Below, in pieces: positions 46,251-57,140 of a stretch of DNA of 64,000 nucleotides. Source of the DNA: Topomyia yanbarensis (taxonomy: Eukaryota; Arthropoda; Insecta; Diptera; Culicidae); NCBI RefSeq assembly GCF_030247195.1, contig NC_080672.1:346330413-346394412 (forward strand), read 5' to 3'. The translations under genes and the position numbers were made by a program. Below the pieces are notes generated by a model. It saw only the letters and a list, made by a program, of their open reading frames with translations. It was not told the origin of the DNA and ran no database searches. Positions within the stretch are counted from its first letter, which is position 1. Every line of letters starts with the position of its first letter.

Positions 46251-49200
46251 CTAATCTCTCCACGGCGCAAAATCAACTTTACAAACATACATTTTATCAG
46301 ATACAGTGATTCTAATACATTTTTGTAAACTATCATCGACTTTAATTATATTTAGGCTATCAGAAAATATTTTACCACATACAAAGCAATCGCGATCTTC
46401 AAGAATGGTAATTTTAACATATAAAAAAAATGTTTCAGATTCTTTTGAAAGAATTTGTCTTACAATGCCGTAAACATAACGTTCTCCCGTTTTAAATGCA
46501 AATGTTGAATCAGAGCGCACTTTTTTCGAACCTATGGGCCACTCCCGATCTGGATTGAAAAAAAATCTATCACGGTGAAATCTATTTTGAGTCCAGAATA
46601 ACTTTTCTGGATAAATATTAACTATGCAAGCAGGCAATGCAATAAGCGATTTGCTTTTAACAGTTTTGATGTTCTTCTGATTATCTAATGTATTACAAAA
46701 TTGCCTAACAGTTTTGCTAACTGATATCAATTGAGTTGAATGAAACCGTTCATGAAACAGAACGCATCTCATTGCAATTTGTAAAATTGGGCTGCTTGGA
46801 CCTTTTACAAACTTTTTAAGTACTCCATTAATGTCTTCAAAACAAAACAACGAGAATGCCCATAAAGGTCCAAAATTTCGCACACAATTAGGTATATGGG
46901 TCAAAAGATGCACATTATATGTCATGTTCACAGGACCGTACAATAATTGAAAGTTTTTTACAAAATGACATAACTTTGTTTCACACTCGTTAATTATTTG
47001 TTCGTCCAGTGCTTTACATAACAATGTTTTAATCATGGTTATAAGAATACAAAAATGATCGTAATATTTTTGTGGCAATACATTTATCAAGCAAACTGAA
47101 CTGTAAATTAATAACCAATTCTGCCATTCATTCGCCTTCCACGAATTGCGATCGGAAAATTTTCGAGCATTCCGTGATGATTCATGAAAAGGGTTTATAG
47201 ACTCTAAAATACTATCAATTTAATTCAATTGTGGCCTTATATAAAACTCCGCATGTGTTTCCTCAGTCCACAACTTTGCCATTTGCTTACAAACTCCAAG
47301 TAAGACACAGTGCATATAATCTACTGGGTAACACTCAACTATATCGAACTTTGGTATACTAATTAACGCAGATATACCCTTTATGCCATTTACACATTCT
47401 CCACGCTGATTATATAAGACCATTGCCTTTAGTACATCACTGTTCAATCTAGGAGGAATATTTTCTAAGTAGGTGTATCGAATTTGCTTAGAATCTACCA
47501 ATGTTCCGGGATGAGTGCAATAACTACAGGCTTCGTAACCATTGAATTGTTTTATCTGTTGAATTTTAGATCGTGCAACACTATCTACACAGCAGCAAAC
47601 TGTTGAAATAGTACATTTGATATCATTATTGAGTTGCAACCCATTATCTGCTAGCTTCTGTAATTCAAAGAGAAAAGGTCGTAGAAAAATGTTGAGATCT
47701 GGTTCTTCGTGAGACAGCCATAATGCTGCGATTATTGAATTTCTCCGTGAATATCTTGCTGCAGGTGGTAGTTCATTTATAGTTATAATAAGCGGCCATA
47801 ACGATCGTTTAGTATTGGAATTGAACAGGGCAATCCCATCGGTATTGAAAGTTAAGCTTATGCCCGTCTTCTGGTATCCCACAGAACTACGAATGATTTT
47901 TCCATGCACTATGTCTTTTATTGCATTTTGCGCTTTGCTCGATTGTTTGTATTTTTCAATGGAAGCCCAATGCTTCACAAGAATGTTTCTGAGGTTCGAC
48001 ACCCAGTCGAAATATATAAAAAATATTTTTTCGCAGCTGCTACAATTCATGCAGCACTCTAAGTTTTCTTCACCGAGATAAAGACCGCAGCTCTGGCACA
48101 GATAATGTCGCTTGTAATTTTGTGTTGCGCAGGAGGATAAGAAGGAATGAAACGTTTCAGGAAGCGACTTGAAACCGATAATAACATTAATCATTCGCAA
48201 GAGATCTTCCATTGCGCAATTCGATAAGTTATGGCGCATAAACATGTTCATGAGCATCAACATCATTTCAGTTTTGGTGATGGTTAAGTTTGGGTGAAGT
48301 AAATCCTCTTCTTCGACGTTTTTGTTCTGAAATAAAAAGCTTACATAGTACGCTCAATAAATTATACCATCTCGTTAACACAGATAACAGACGTTTAGGT
48401 ACTACATTTTTTTTTAAATCAATAATCTTGCCAAACGAAGCACTTTAAATTTGTGATTGACTACATAATCTCTCTTTGATTTTAGTCACATGCTTTTTTT
48501 GAAATAGCAGATATAAGTATATTTCATATTTCGAATATGAGCCTAAAGGTCCGTTAAATATGCTGTTACCCAGTAAAGTTCAGCCTGAAATGAGCCGGAA
48601 TTCCGGCTGGTTCCAGTCGGTATTCCGGCTGCAGTGACACAACCGATTCTAACGGTTGTGTCACTGGAGCCGGTGTACTAACTGGAACCAGTCGGAATTC
48701 CGGCTCATTTCCGGTTGAACTTTACTGGGTAATATCATTAATCAAGGTTCTTCAATATACATAATTTCTGACGATTTACCTCTGCATACTCGGTATGCTG
48801 ACATTCCTCTGATTCGGATGGCCAGCTTTCATTTGATGCAGAATCCGTATCAGTTTCCGGACTGGAGTCAGAATCTTGATTATAGTTTTTTTCATATTGT
48901 ATTTCAGGTTCATTGTTTTCTTCGTCGTCTTCTGCTACATTATCGCTAACAGTTGAGTTACTATATCCACTACTAATGTGTTGAATTAATGACACGTAAT
49001 CGTCTTCATCCTATTGAATTAAATAGATATTAGATCAAACAAAACAAAGCTCATGATATTTCCAATCTAAAATTACCCCTTGTCCTGGCTCCGACAACCT
49101 TCTGTGCCCTGAAGAAATCCTGGGTGTTGTTGCTATGTTGACAAGAGCTTCATTTCGTTTTATCTGTTGAAAAATATTTCTTATACTTAATTTAATTTGA

Positions 49201-49289
49201 AAATTGTATTTGTTTACCTGGTTATATCTTCTGCCATACGGAATTCCAATGTTCTTGTGATAAAGTTTATTATGCCTAGAATTTCTCAT
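46251..49289 (-). pseudogene. TNP2/EnSpm-like transposase, four exons, one in-frame TAA
   Basis: Exons on the minus strand are 49289-49218, 49163-49077, 49010-48780 and 48326-46251, all phase 0 with GT-AG introns of 54, 66 and 453 bp. Together they give 821 codons. The N-terminus is basic (MRNSRHNKLYHK), and exon 3 encodes an acidic linker. Residues ~195-230 hold a CxxC...CCxxCxxC cluster, probably a zinc ribbon. The catalytic-like segments follow: NTDGIALFNS, CCCVDSVARSK, GYEACSYC and VDYMHCVLLG. A DUF4218-like C-terminal part has HIPNCVRNFGPLWAF and FEDINGVLKKF. These belong to TNP2-type (EnSpm/CACTA) transposases. A single TAA at 47220-47222 (codon 499) interrupts an otherwise open exon 4; the frame continues unchanged with IDSILESINPFH. 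It diverges from the BEN-like gene. Confidence 0.82.
48567..48731. mobile_element. palindromic MITE in the transposase intron
   Basis: The element 48569-48729, bounded by TA on each side, begins CCCAGTAAAGTTCA and ends TGAACTTTACTGGG. It is palindromic almost throughout: GAGCCGGAATTCCGGCTGG pairs with its complement, and GTGACACAACCG with CGGTTGTGTCAC at the centre. It lies inside the 453-bp intron between exons 3 and 4. A diverged copy is in the partner gene's intron at 50063-50213. Confidence 0.85.
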
Positions 49290-49823
49290 GGCTGGCTTGA
49301 GTTAAAACTGCACGATACACCTTTAATAAACTCCCGTATATATTCTGAAATTGTTGGATTTTCGAAAATTTCCATATTTTTATTGTATTAGTGCATCAAA
49401 ATAAATACACGATGAAAAAGAATTTATATTTATTCTACTCTACAACTTAAGATTTTTTACATACAGAAAGGCATTGTAAATTTAGTATTTTACAACAAAA
49501 ATCATTGTGAGTTAACTTCATATTGTAACCAATATTTTTAGAGTGTAGCATGATGTAAGTGTTGGTGAGATTCGTAGCGATTTTTCTATAGCGGACCCTA
49601 CACGGGCAAAATATTGATAATAAAATAATTTTGATCAATATATTGATGGTGTAAGGCTATTTGGAAATACTGATTCTGTAAAAATTAAATAGGATTGATG
49701 TATGTATTGAAATTGACTTGGTAATATTTTTATTGACAATATTCTTGTCTCGTGTAGGATCCGTTTATGAGGAGCCTAAGCGTCACCGACATTTGCTTTT
49801 GATAATTTCCAGGCGGTGAAAAC
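49290..49823. promoter_or_regulatory. shared divergent promoter interval
   Basis: The 534 bp between the two start codons must hold both promoters if the gene models are right. It is AT-rich. I see no unambiguous TATA box or initiator. Confidence 0.45.
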
Positions 49824-51972
49824 ATGGGTCGTGCAAAAAAAGGTAACTCGTTTTAAATTCATCTATAAAAATGCAATCAAATCTTTTTCATCTCTCTCTA
49901 GCAACAACCGAAGCCGTCAAATCCAAGTGGCCATCCAAAACAGGGCAAAGCGGAAGATTCCGGAAGCCGAAGCCTCTGGGTAGGTATTTATTAGGTTTGT
50001 TCCAGCATTTCATTTGTAACTTTTCGGAGTTAAATAACATCCTCATGTTGTTTACTCTGTTTCCCAGTAAGTTTAGCCGGAATTCGGGTTGGATGTAGTT
50101 AGTATTCCAGTTCCAATGACACAACCGATTATAATCGGCTGTGTCACTGGTGCCGGAATACTAACTATAACCAGCCAGAATTCCAGCTCATTATCTGGTT
50201 GAACTTTACTGAGTTGCTACCGGAGATATACAGGATAGAGAAAGCGAATATACGGAGAGCTGTTCTTTGTTTACTCCGATCCTCCTTCTGGAAGTTGATA
50301 CAAATACATAGTTGAACCAGTGCAATTAGGAATCATCTGCATATGACTCCCGTGATCTAGTGTTGAAAATTGAACTGAAAAATGATTATATCTCTTGAGA
50401 AAATTCAAAATAAACTGGCCACCACAGATTTCGGAGGTACACTGAACAAAAAACTTTTCTATTCGGTTGTAGCTGTACCTAACGAGTCACAGTTCGTTTC
50501 GTCCGGTATTTCCTGGGTAGATTTCCTAATTGTGTGTTCCCGAAATTCGTGAGCATGTGTGGAACAAAGCAACAATAATGACAGTGAACAAAAGATGTCA
50601 TATGCAGATGGTTTCATAAGCGCTTTTTCGAACTTAACTCAAAATATTGATTTCTATCTGTTTATATCAGAGGTCGAACCGACTTCGAAAATTTTGAGAA
50701 CGAGGCAAACTAACGGACAGCGCCAGTCAGCCAAACAAATGAACGAGAAACATCTTCAATCGATGGTAAGAAAACAACAATAATTCTTTCATATGTGAAT
50801 GGTATATAATAGATAAATCCCTATTTCTTTCCATACTCATGTACTTATTCTCTTTTCAATTTCTTTATAGCTAGCCGAAAAACTTAAACAACAAAGCATA
50901 TGCTTGAGCAGCAGTGGACATATGATGGTGACTATTCCGGAAGACGTCTCGCTTTGCTCCAGCTGCCCTGGAACCTCATGCGATCCGCTGGATCTCGGAA
51001 CCACATCGCCAGTTGTGAATCCAGAACCCGAAATAGCGAATGATGCGGAACGCTTCCCGGTTCCAATTTCGATAAAAGAAGAAACTTTGAACACATTGAA
51101 TAGCGATCGAGGAGATGGTTCAGATACTGAGACCGAAGGAAGCATTGAAGAAGCCGAAAATACATGTGGTACAGATTCATCATTTCCAGTACCAGCAGAG
51201 AACGACAAATCTAGTTCTGCACAAGGCGATAACGCAAATGAAGCACAGTATTGGAAGACACGATACCAAAGTCAGGCGGCCATGGTAAAACGATTGTCAA
51301 AGCAACTACTTGAGCATCGAGTTAAACTCGCGCAACTGAAAGACTTGGTAGCCTTCCAGATGTCAGAGATAAGGGATCTAAAGATGGGAAAACAAAGCAG
51401 TGTAAGTTTCTACGAGTGTTCTACAATTTCAATCTTATTACATTTAATATTATTATAGAGCAACATTTTTATTGTTATTTTTGAATAGGTGTCAGATTAG
51501 TGTTTTCTTATACTTATTAATACTTCATCTTCATCTTCATCTTTATTTACAGGCATTTACCATTGAATCTGGAATCGATATAACGATTGAGCAAATAGAG
51601 TCCATCCACTTGGAATCGAAAGCAACTGCTATCTTTGCCCAGAAGTTAGCGATGTTTTTTATGGGGCAGATGAACTACGCCGACGTCGAGTAACTTCAAA
51701 GGGTGGTGATCCAACAATGCTACCAATATCACCAAAGAAGTTAAAATTCATCCATAGTTAGCATTTCAGTATTTGAATAGTATTCGCCACTAATCAATCT
51801 ATTTTCAGACAAAGCGCGACAACGAGCTGCCAAAGTGGTAGGGGTTGATGCCTACGAAACTATTTTATTGGATGCAGATAAAGCTACGCTTAATAGAGCA
51901 CTGGCAACTAAGATCGCAAATCTGCGCAAGGCAGTAGTATATGCGAATCGCAAATATAAAACCGCGGTTTAA
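49824..51972 (+). pseudogene. BEN-like DNA-binding protein of the transposon, six exons, one-base frameshift
   Basis: Exons are 49824-49842, 49902-49979, 50671-50765, 50871-51401, 51553-51756 and 51809-51972. All junctions are GT-AG, and phases fit at every join. The product would be 363 residues: a basic N-terminus (MGRAKK, GRFRKPKP), an acidic Ser/Glu-rich middle (residues ~75-180), a coiled coil (~185-235, from QYWKTRYQSQ), then a BEN-like domain (~242-345). That domain has ESGIDITIEQIESI, FAQKLAMFF, GADELRRRRVT and a final helix ATLNRALATKIANLRKAV. The frame breaks in the T run 51655-51660, where one missing T leads to an early TAG-like stop (TAA at 51691). Restoring a single base makes the total exactly 364 codons. 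BEN domains bind DNA in chromatin factors; here an accessory DNA-binding role in transposition is inferred. Confidence 0.7.
50063..50213. mobile_element. second, older copy of the palindromic MITE
   Basis: CCCAGTAAGTTTAGCC at the left, GTGACACAACCGATTATAATC at the dyad with complementary GGCTGTGTCAC, and TGAACTTTACTGAG at the right. It aligns along its whole length with 48569-48729 but is more diverged. Located in the 691-bp second intron of the BEN-like gene. Confidence 0.8.
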
Positions 51973-52095
51973 TTTTCTGGTATTCCTTTCCCAAGGATTT
52001 TATCTAAATATTTTCTTATATTAATTTCAAATTCACACGTCTGCAAGAAGCAGTAGTTTATGTTATTATTTTTTTACGAAAAAGTTTTATTTAAG

Positions 52096-52101
52096 AATAA
52101 A
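52096..52101 (+). terminator. poly(A) signal of the BEN-like gene
   Basis: AATAAA lies 124 bp after the stop codon at 51970-51972, in an AT-rich 3' region still inside the element. Confidence 0.6.
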
Positions 52102-52482
52102 AGTTACACAAATAAGCAAAAATGATATTTGGTATCTATATAATTCCAAAAGCAACTTTTATAGTAAAATCGCTGTAAAACGATCCTACAATTCACAACT
52201 AAAATGATACGAAATACAATGTAAAACAACGTTTTGTCCAGAAAAATCTACAATGATACAACTATATAAAGCATTGTTATCAGGTTTAAAATGTATGGGA
52301 AAAAGTCCATTTTTTCATTGTTACATCACTTAACGACCCCCCTTTTTCGATGTAATAATAATGTTTACAACGAAACTGGATGTAGAAACATCAAATTTCA
52401 TTATTTTTTCATTGCAAATTTTTCAGTACTTCCAATTTTTTTATAACGCTTTTCACTGTAATGTAACAATGAAAATTGTTGT

Positions 52483-52508
52483 AATGCTGCTGTGCATTTT
52501 TGTTCGGG
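52483..52508 (-). repeat. right terminal inverted repeat of the two-gene transposon
   Basis: Complemented, it reads CCCGAACAAAAATGCACAGC, matching the left end at 46000. It lies about 410 bp past the poly(A) signal. The preceding 200 bp contain the inverted pair ATGTAACAATGAAAA and its complement, candidate subterminal binding sites. Confidence 0.6.
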
Positions 52509-53407
52509 AAAACATGCTTCGTACAACCCGTTTCAAATATATTTGATTTTAAAAATCGCAAATATACTTCAAGCGTAAATTTCGGACAGAGATCTTTCAG
52601 CATAAGAATCATTTAAAAAATTCTCACCCGTAAAACACGGTAAGGTTGAGTCTCCAGTATAAAAATCGGTAAAAAATAAATAAATTGTTGGCAGGAGCAT
52701 TCGAATATCGTGATGTTCAAGATTAAAAGTCGGCTAAAAACCTTACTTTGTATGAAATCCGATTCTTACAAAGTAGGTTTTATGTTTTGTTTCCGGTTTT
52801 TATACTAAAGGTGGTTTTATCTGATTTTTACAAAGGAGATTCCCAGTCCGATTTTTATACTTGAAGTTTATATCCGGCTGTTATATTCTGATATATTTGA
52901 AACGGTTTGTACGAAGAGTGTTCTGTTCTTGTGACATTTATTTTCGATCGCTCAATATGTTTAGCTGTAAAAAGTCTTTTCTGTGATGATCCTAGCATCT
53001 CTACTACAGGTAGAAGTTTTCGAATTACCTGCAGTCGACTGCAACGAAGCTTGAATATTTTCAATGATTACCTGAAAAAAATGGAAAATTTCCAATAATG
53101 CAGCAAAAACAAAATTGATAAGCCGAGAGCTTCTTCTCTTAAACCAAATAGTAACCATGTTATTAAATTTAATGGTTTGAATTTAATAGATCAAGTTAAG
53201 AGGGGCGCCTGGCGTAGGGGGCAAAAAATCGTCGTTAGTATTGAGCCTCTAGAATAGTCTCCCGTAATCTCGGTGGTCACGCTGAACTTCTTTTGTTTTA
53301 AACAGCCATGCATTCCTAGCGCGTATTTGCTATAACACACGCAGGTTTTAAATCTCTCGGCAACAATTTTCGAAAAATTGACAGCAATAAAAATAAAGTG
53401 TAAGCAA
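52509..53407. other. unrecognised AT-rich sequence
   Basis: 52680-52870 repeats phrases such as 'AAAAATCGG', 'CCGATTTTTATAC' and 'CCGATTCTTACAAAG', suggesting short degenerate units. LINE reverse transcriptase does not visibly resume after the transposon. Confidence 0.4.
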
Positions 53408-54299
53408 TAGGGGAGAGTGAGGACGCTTGATCCTTGGGGATATTTGATTTGATCGTTTATGATGTTTGAAAAAGCAATCTGATGTATTACATTTGGTTTG
53501 GAAAAGTTATATAATATTTTAGAAAATATGTGTTCAAATTCCTCTCGAAGATCTTTTTACAAATTTTTTGAATGGTTGTATGTGATCGTCGAACTAATTA
53601 TACACGAATATTTTCAAGTACGATTACTTTTTAAGAGTTTTTGTCTAGAAAAACACGTTTTTCGAATAAAAAGTTTCACAACACATACAAAACATTTAAA
53701 TTTTATTCACCCCATACAATAGGTATCTTTGATCCCTGTAACACTGGGTATTATTGATCTCTATCATTAGTTCTCTCAAACACTTTCGAAATGTATAGAA
53801 ATAGAAAAACATCATTTCCATAAAGTTCCTGGCACCGTTAATTGATCTAAAATGTTTTTTTCGGTTAACAAATATGGTATAAGTTATTGATGATTGGAAA
53901 AGCAAGTTAAACAGCACTGATTTACCGCAAATACTCGTCTTGACTTTCTACTGTGGTTAAAGTTTGTCGTGCATCTAAAAAGATAGTCTTATTAATTAAT
54001 TTATCAGGATAGGTGATTAGCTGAACTTTCGTGACTATAAGTCATACTGTACTTTGTTTCTTTACTAGGGCAGGCGGGGGATCAAGTTACCACACGTTTT
54101 TACAAAAACCCCGTTTTGACATGATTTTCAAAACTGTTCATATTACTGACAGCACATAATATTCGGATTTAAACATTATTCATAGTTCTTACAATACGAA
54201 TTGACTACAAGCTGGCGAACTTTCCAATTGAAATTTTTATTTAATTGAAAAGTTATGAGAAAAAACAAAAGTGGGATCAAGCGTACCCACTCTCCTCTA
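53408..54299. mobile_element. MITE with GGGGAGAGTG ends and TA flanks
   Basis: The left end is GGGGAGAGTGAGGACGCTTG then ATCC (53410). The right end complemented is GAGGAGAGTGGGTACGCTTG then ATCCC (54297). TA flanks both sides (53408-53409 and 54298-54299). An internal GGGGGATCAAG motif near 54076 echoes the ends. Frames of up to 74 codons inside are uninformative. A mariner-type target is likely. Confidence 0.72.
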
Positions 54300-54339
54300 C
54301 ACTTTACCCAAATTTTGAAGAGAAAATATCCAAAGGTAA

Positions 54340-54395
54340 TCTACGGCGTTTTTTTTTCCGTGATGTAATTTTATGTGGGACACCCTTTGATAGCG
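54340..54395. repeat. solo terminal fragment ending GGGACACCCT
   Basis: TGATGTAATTTTATGTGGGA followed by CACCCT resembles the right end of the Mutator-like element at 16920-16942 (TGATGTCATTTTGGGACACC then CT). It may be a remnant of a related element, or of another family with the same terminal word. Confidence 0.4.
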
Positions 54396-54773
54396 TTTTT
54401 TCTCGAAACAGCGTTTTTCAAATTGGCAAACACGATAACTCAAAAACTAATCAACGAATTGACTTAATTTTTTATGAGAATGCGCGATATGTGTAGCCTG
54501 TAGGTGAACTACAGAAAACTGAAGATTTTTTTTTCCTTCACATGCAGTGAGTCGCTAAGGTTCATCCTGTCACAGTGAACCCACCCGGTAGAGTATGCGG
54601 TTTGACTCGGATATCCGCTTCTATTCTGTGAATTTGACGACCAACAGATACAAATCGAACGAACTGCAATTTTGCTTATTCTCTTATTTGACAGATTGCG
54701 CTCGAACAGCTCGTTCGTCTGTGGTCGAAATCTACTACAGCAATCTATGGAGCTCGAATGCTTGGCCGTTTTT

Positions 54774-55969
54774 GCCTTTCTCATATAAAGAAAGGCTATG
54801 CAATCACTGTAAAAATCGACTTTTTAACCGAGGCCCGGAGGGCCGAGTGTCATACACCATTCGATTCAGTTCGTCGAGATCGGCAAATGTCTGTGTGTGT
54901 ATGTATGTGTGTGTGTGTGTATGTGTGTGTGTATGTGTGTGTGTCATTTAAACTCACACAATTTTCTCAGCGATGGCTGAACCGATTTTCGCAAACTTAG
55001 TTTCATCTGAAAGGTATAACGCTCCCATAAGCTGCTATTGAATTTTTAGTTGATCCGACTTCCGGTTCCGGAGTTACGGGTTCAAGAGTGCGGTCACACA
55101 GCAAATTCCCATATAAACTGGTACCACCATGATGTTCAAATGATGTAAAACATATTAAAATTGATGTAACATTACTCTAGTTTGCGGGTCTGGATCACTA
55201 ATGATCAATCAAAGCAGCTTTGACCACATTGGCCACCTATGACAGGTCATGACACCCCCAGGGAACTCGCCAAGTTCCTAAGCTAATGTCACACCCATTC
55301 CCCAACGAATTCTCTACCGATTTTTACAAACTTGATTTCAAATGAAAGATACAGTAATGCCATTGACTGCTGCTGAATTTCATTCGGTTCTGACTCTTGC
55401 TTCCGGAGTTACAGGGGTGTTAGTAAGGATACACTGGAATTTCCCATATAAATCGGTACAATCGTAATACCTCAGAGGCTAAAAACTATTGAAATGGTCA
55501 CCAAATAACTTCTAATCGCAGATCTAGATCACTGATTGCCAATCAAACATTCTTTGAATATATTGCCTACTATCGACGATTCCGGAAGTCCGAAATTCCG
55601 GGCATATTCCACAATTAAAGTCAAATCGGTTCTTCGGTGATGACTGAACCGATTTTCTCAAAGTCAAGTCTCAAATGGAAGACAAAATATGCAGTTGAGT
55701 ATTGCGTCGCCGCCCCCCTCCCTCCCTCCGTCTTGCCCTTACACCTCCATCCTTCATCACTCCCCTCCCCTTGGACCACCCTCACGCCCGCATTTCCTTC
55801 ATCCATCCCGTATACCGAAATAAGATGAAGGATTTCTGACGCATCCTCCACTCCCACTCTACTAACCCCCCATTCCCTCCACTTTCAAACCCATTCCACC
55901 ATCATTTCAAAATATAATCACATGAAAATACTATTGAACTCATGCTGATTAAGCTAAATATTATTCTTT
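54774..55969 (+). repeat. mosquito-type dispersed repeat, copy A
   Basis: GCCTTTCTCATATAAAGAAA, ATGCAATCACTG, GGCCCGGAGGGCCGAG, the GT microsatellite (54890-54945), GGCTGAACCGATTTTC, TCCGACTTCCGGTTCCGGAG and a C-rich pyrimidine stretch (55700-55900) like that at 7820-7884. It lacks the family's right end. Copy B begins directly after it. Long open frames across the GT microsatellite (up to 118 codons) are artefacts. Confidence 0.82.
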
Positions 55970-55970
55970 T

Positions 55971-56990
55971 GCCTTTCTCATATAGAAAGGTTATGCAATT
56001 GCTCCAAAAACCGACTTTCTAACCGACTCATAACATTCGACTCAGTTCGCCGAGATCGCAAAATATCTGTGTGTATGTATGTGTGTATGTATGTGTGTAT
56101 GTATGTATGTATGTATGTATGTATGTATGTATGTATGTATGTATGTATGTATGTATGTGTGTATGTGCGGATTTGTTAACAAAATGTCCACATCGGTTTC
56201 TCGGAGATGACTGAACCGATTTTTACAAACTAAGATTCAAATGAAAGGTATAATATTCCCATAGGTTGCTATTGAATTTCATTTTCAACCGACATCTTGT
56301 TCCGGATTACGAGTTGAAGAGTATGGTTACAAAACAAAATTTGTTGATTTGTCCACATCGGTTTCTCGGAATTTTCTGAACCGATTTTGACAAACTTGAT
56401 TTTAAATGAAAGGTCCATCAGCTGCTGTTGAATTTTGTGTGGATACGAGTTCTGGTTCCTGAATTACAGGGTGATACGTACGATCACGCAGAAAATCCCG
56501 ATTCTAACGAATTCTGCGATGAATGTAAAAAGGTGAATTTTTTTCCAAAATGTAAACACATTTGTTGAATTTGTAGATCTAGGTCACCAACAGTCATTCA
56601 AAGTCTCTTTGGCCACACTGGCCACCATCGACGGATCCGGAAGCATCCAAATTCAGAATAACGGTTATATTGGTTTCTCGAAAATGGCTAGACCGATTTG
56701 ATCAACTTAGTCTCAAATGAAAGGTGTTGCGTCCCCGGAAACCGATATTAAATTCCATCTCCATCCGACATCCGGTTCCGGAGTTACGGGTTGTGGAGTG
56801 CGATCACATAGAAAACGCCGATTCAAACCGATACCGCGATGAATGCAAAAAGGTGCTCTTATATATACTTACCAAGTGTAATAAGAATGAAAAACATTAC
56901 CATAATGTTATATTGTACGAACCAGCTACTAAATCATAGTTTGGAGAAATGAGAAAGGTACAATTGCACCTCTAGGTGGATTAAAACAGG
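55971..56990 (+). repeat. mosquito-type dispersed repeat, copy B with intact right end
   Basis: GCCTTTCTCATATAGAAAGG to GGTGGATTAAAACAGG. It contains a (GTAT)n microsatellite at about 56070-56160, three TGAACCGATTT-type segments, and TCCGGTTCCGGAGTTACGGG. The right end (ATGAGAAAGGTACAATTGCA) is the inverse of its left CCTTTCTCAT. Tail-to-head contact with copy A suggests a tandem or composite insertion. Confidence 0.82.
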
Positions 56991-57075
56991 TTTTTTATTT
57001 ATGTAGCAAGTTTGGTTGAATGCCATACGTAATGGTGGCATTACTTATCGCGTGCGCCTAAAGATTTAGTCGAAA

Positions 57076-57140
57076 AGACTTCAAAAGGTTTGGAATCGAG
57101 ACACTTGAATCGAAATGCGGAATGCCACCCCTGCTTGTGA
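57076..57140 (+). repeat. 66-bp duplicated segment (pair of 60178-60243)
   Basis: GGAATCGAGACACTTGAATC, GAAATGCGGAATGCCACCCC and TGTGAGTAGC recur at 60178-60243 with a handful of substitutions. Confidence 0.7.

Larger units (their letters stand above)
46000..52508. mobile_element. two-gene DNA transposon: TNP2-like transposase plus BEN-like protein
   Basis: A 6.5-kb unit with diverging genes. The left end reads CCCGGACAGAAATGTA (46000). The right end complemented reads CCCGAACAAAAATGCA (52508). The first 16 positions match at 13, all differences being transitions, and 19 of the first 26 match. AA lies on both outer sides, a possible 2-bp target duplication. Both subterminal regions contain TTTTCACTRTAA, and the right one has an inverted pair ATGTAACAATGAAAA (52312-52326 against 52461-52475). 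Gene layout, splicing and poly(A) signals are coherent, so this was an expressed, autonomous element. Each gene now has one disabling lesion. The superfamily is inferred as EnSpm/CACTA-like from the transposase. Confidence 0.72.

Noticed and set aside
47815..48081. 88-codon plus-strand frame
   Set aside because: It is the antisense shadow of transposase exon 4.
50837..51208. 123-codon minus-strand frame
   Set aside because: It is the antisense shadow of exon 4 of the BEN-like gene.
51655..51667. Programmed -1 frameshift at the T run in the BEN-like gene
   Set aside because: The zero-frame codons are TTT TTT ATG, so the run does not present the X XXY YYZ slippery arrangement in frame, and no downstream pseudoknot was evident. 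A missing base is simpler.
54595..55000. 118- and 80-codon frames with Cys/Val runs
   Set aside because: The CVCVCV tail is the GT microsatellite of the mosquito repeat.
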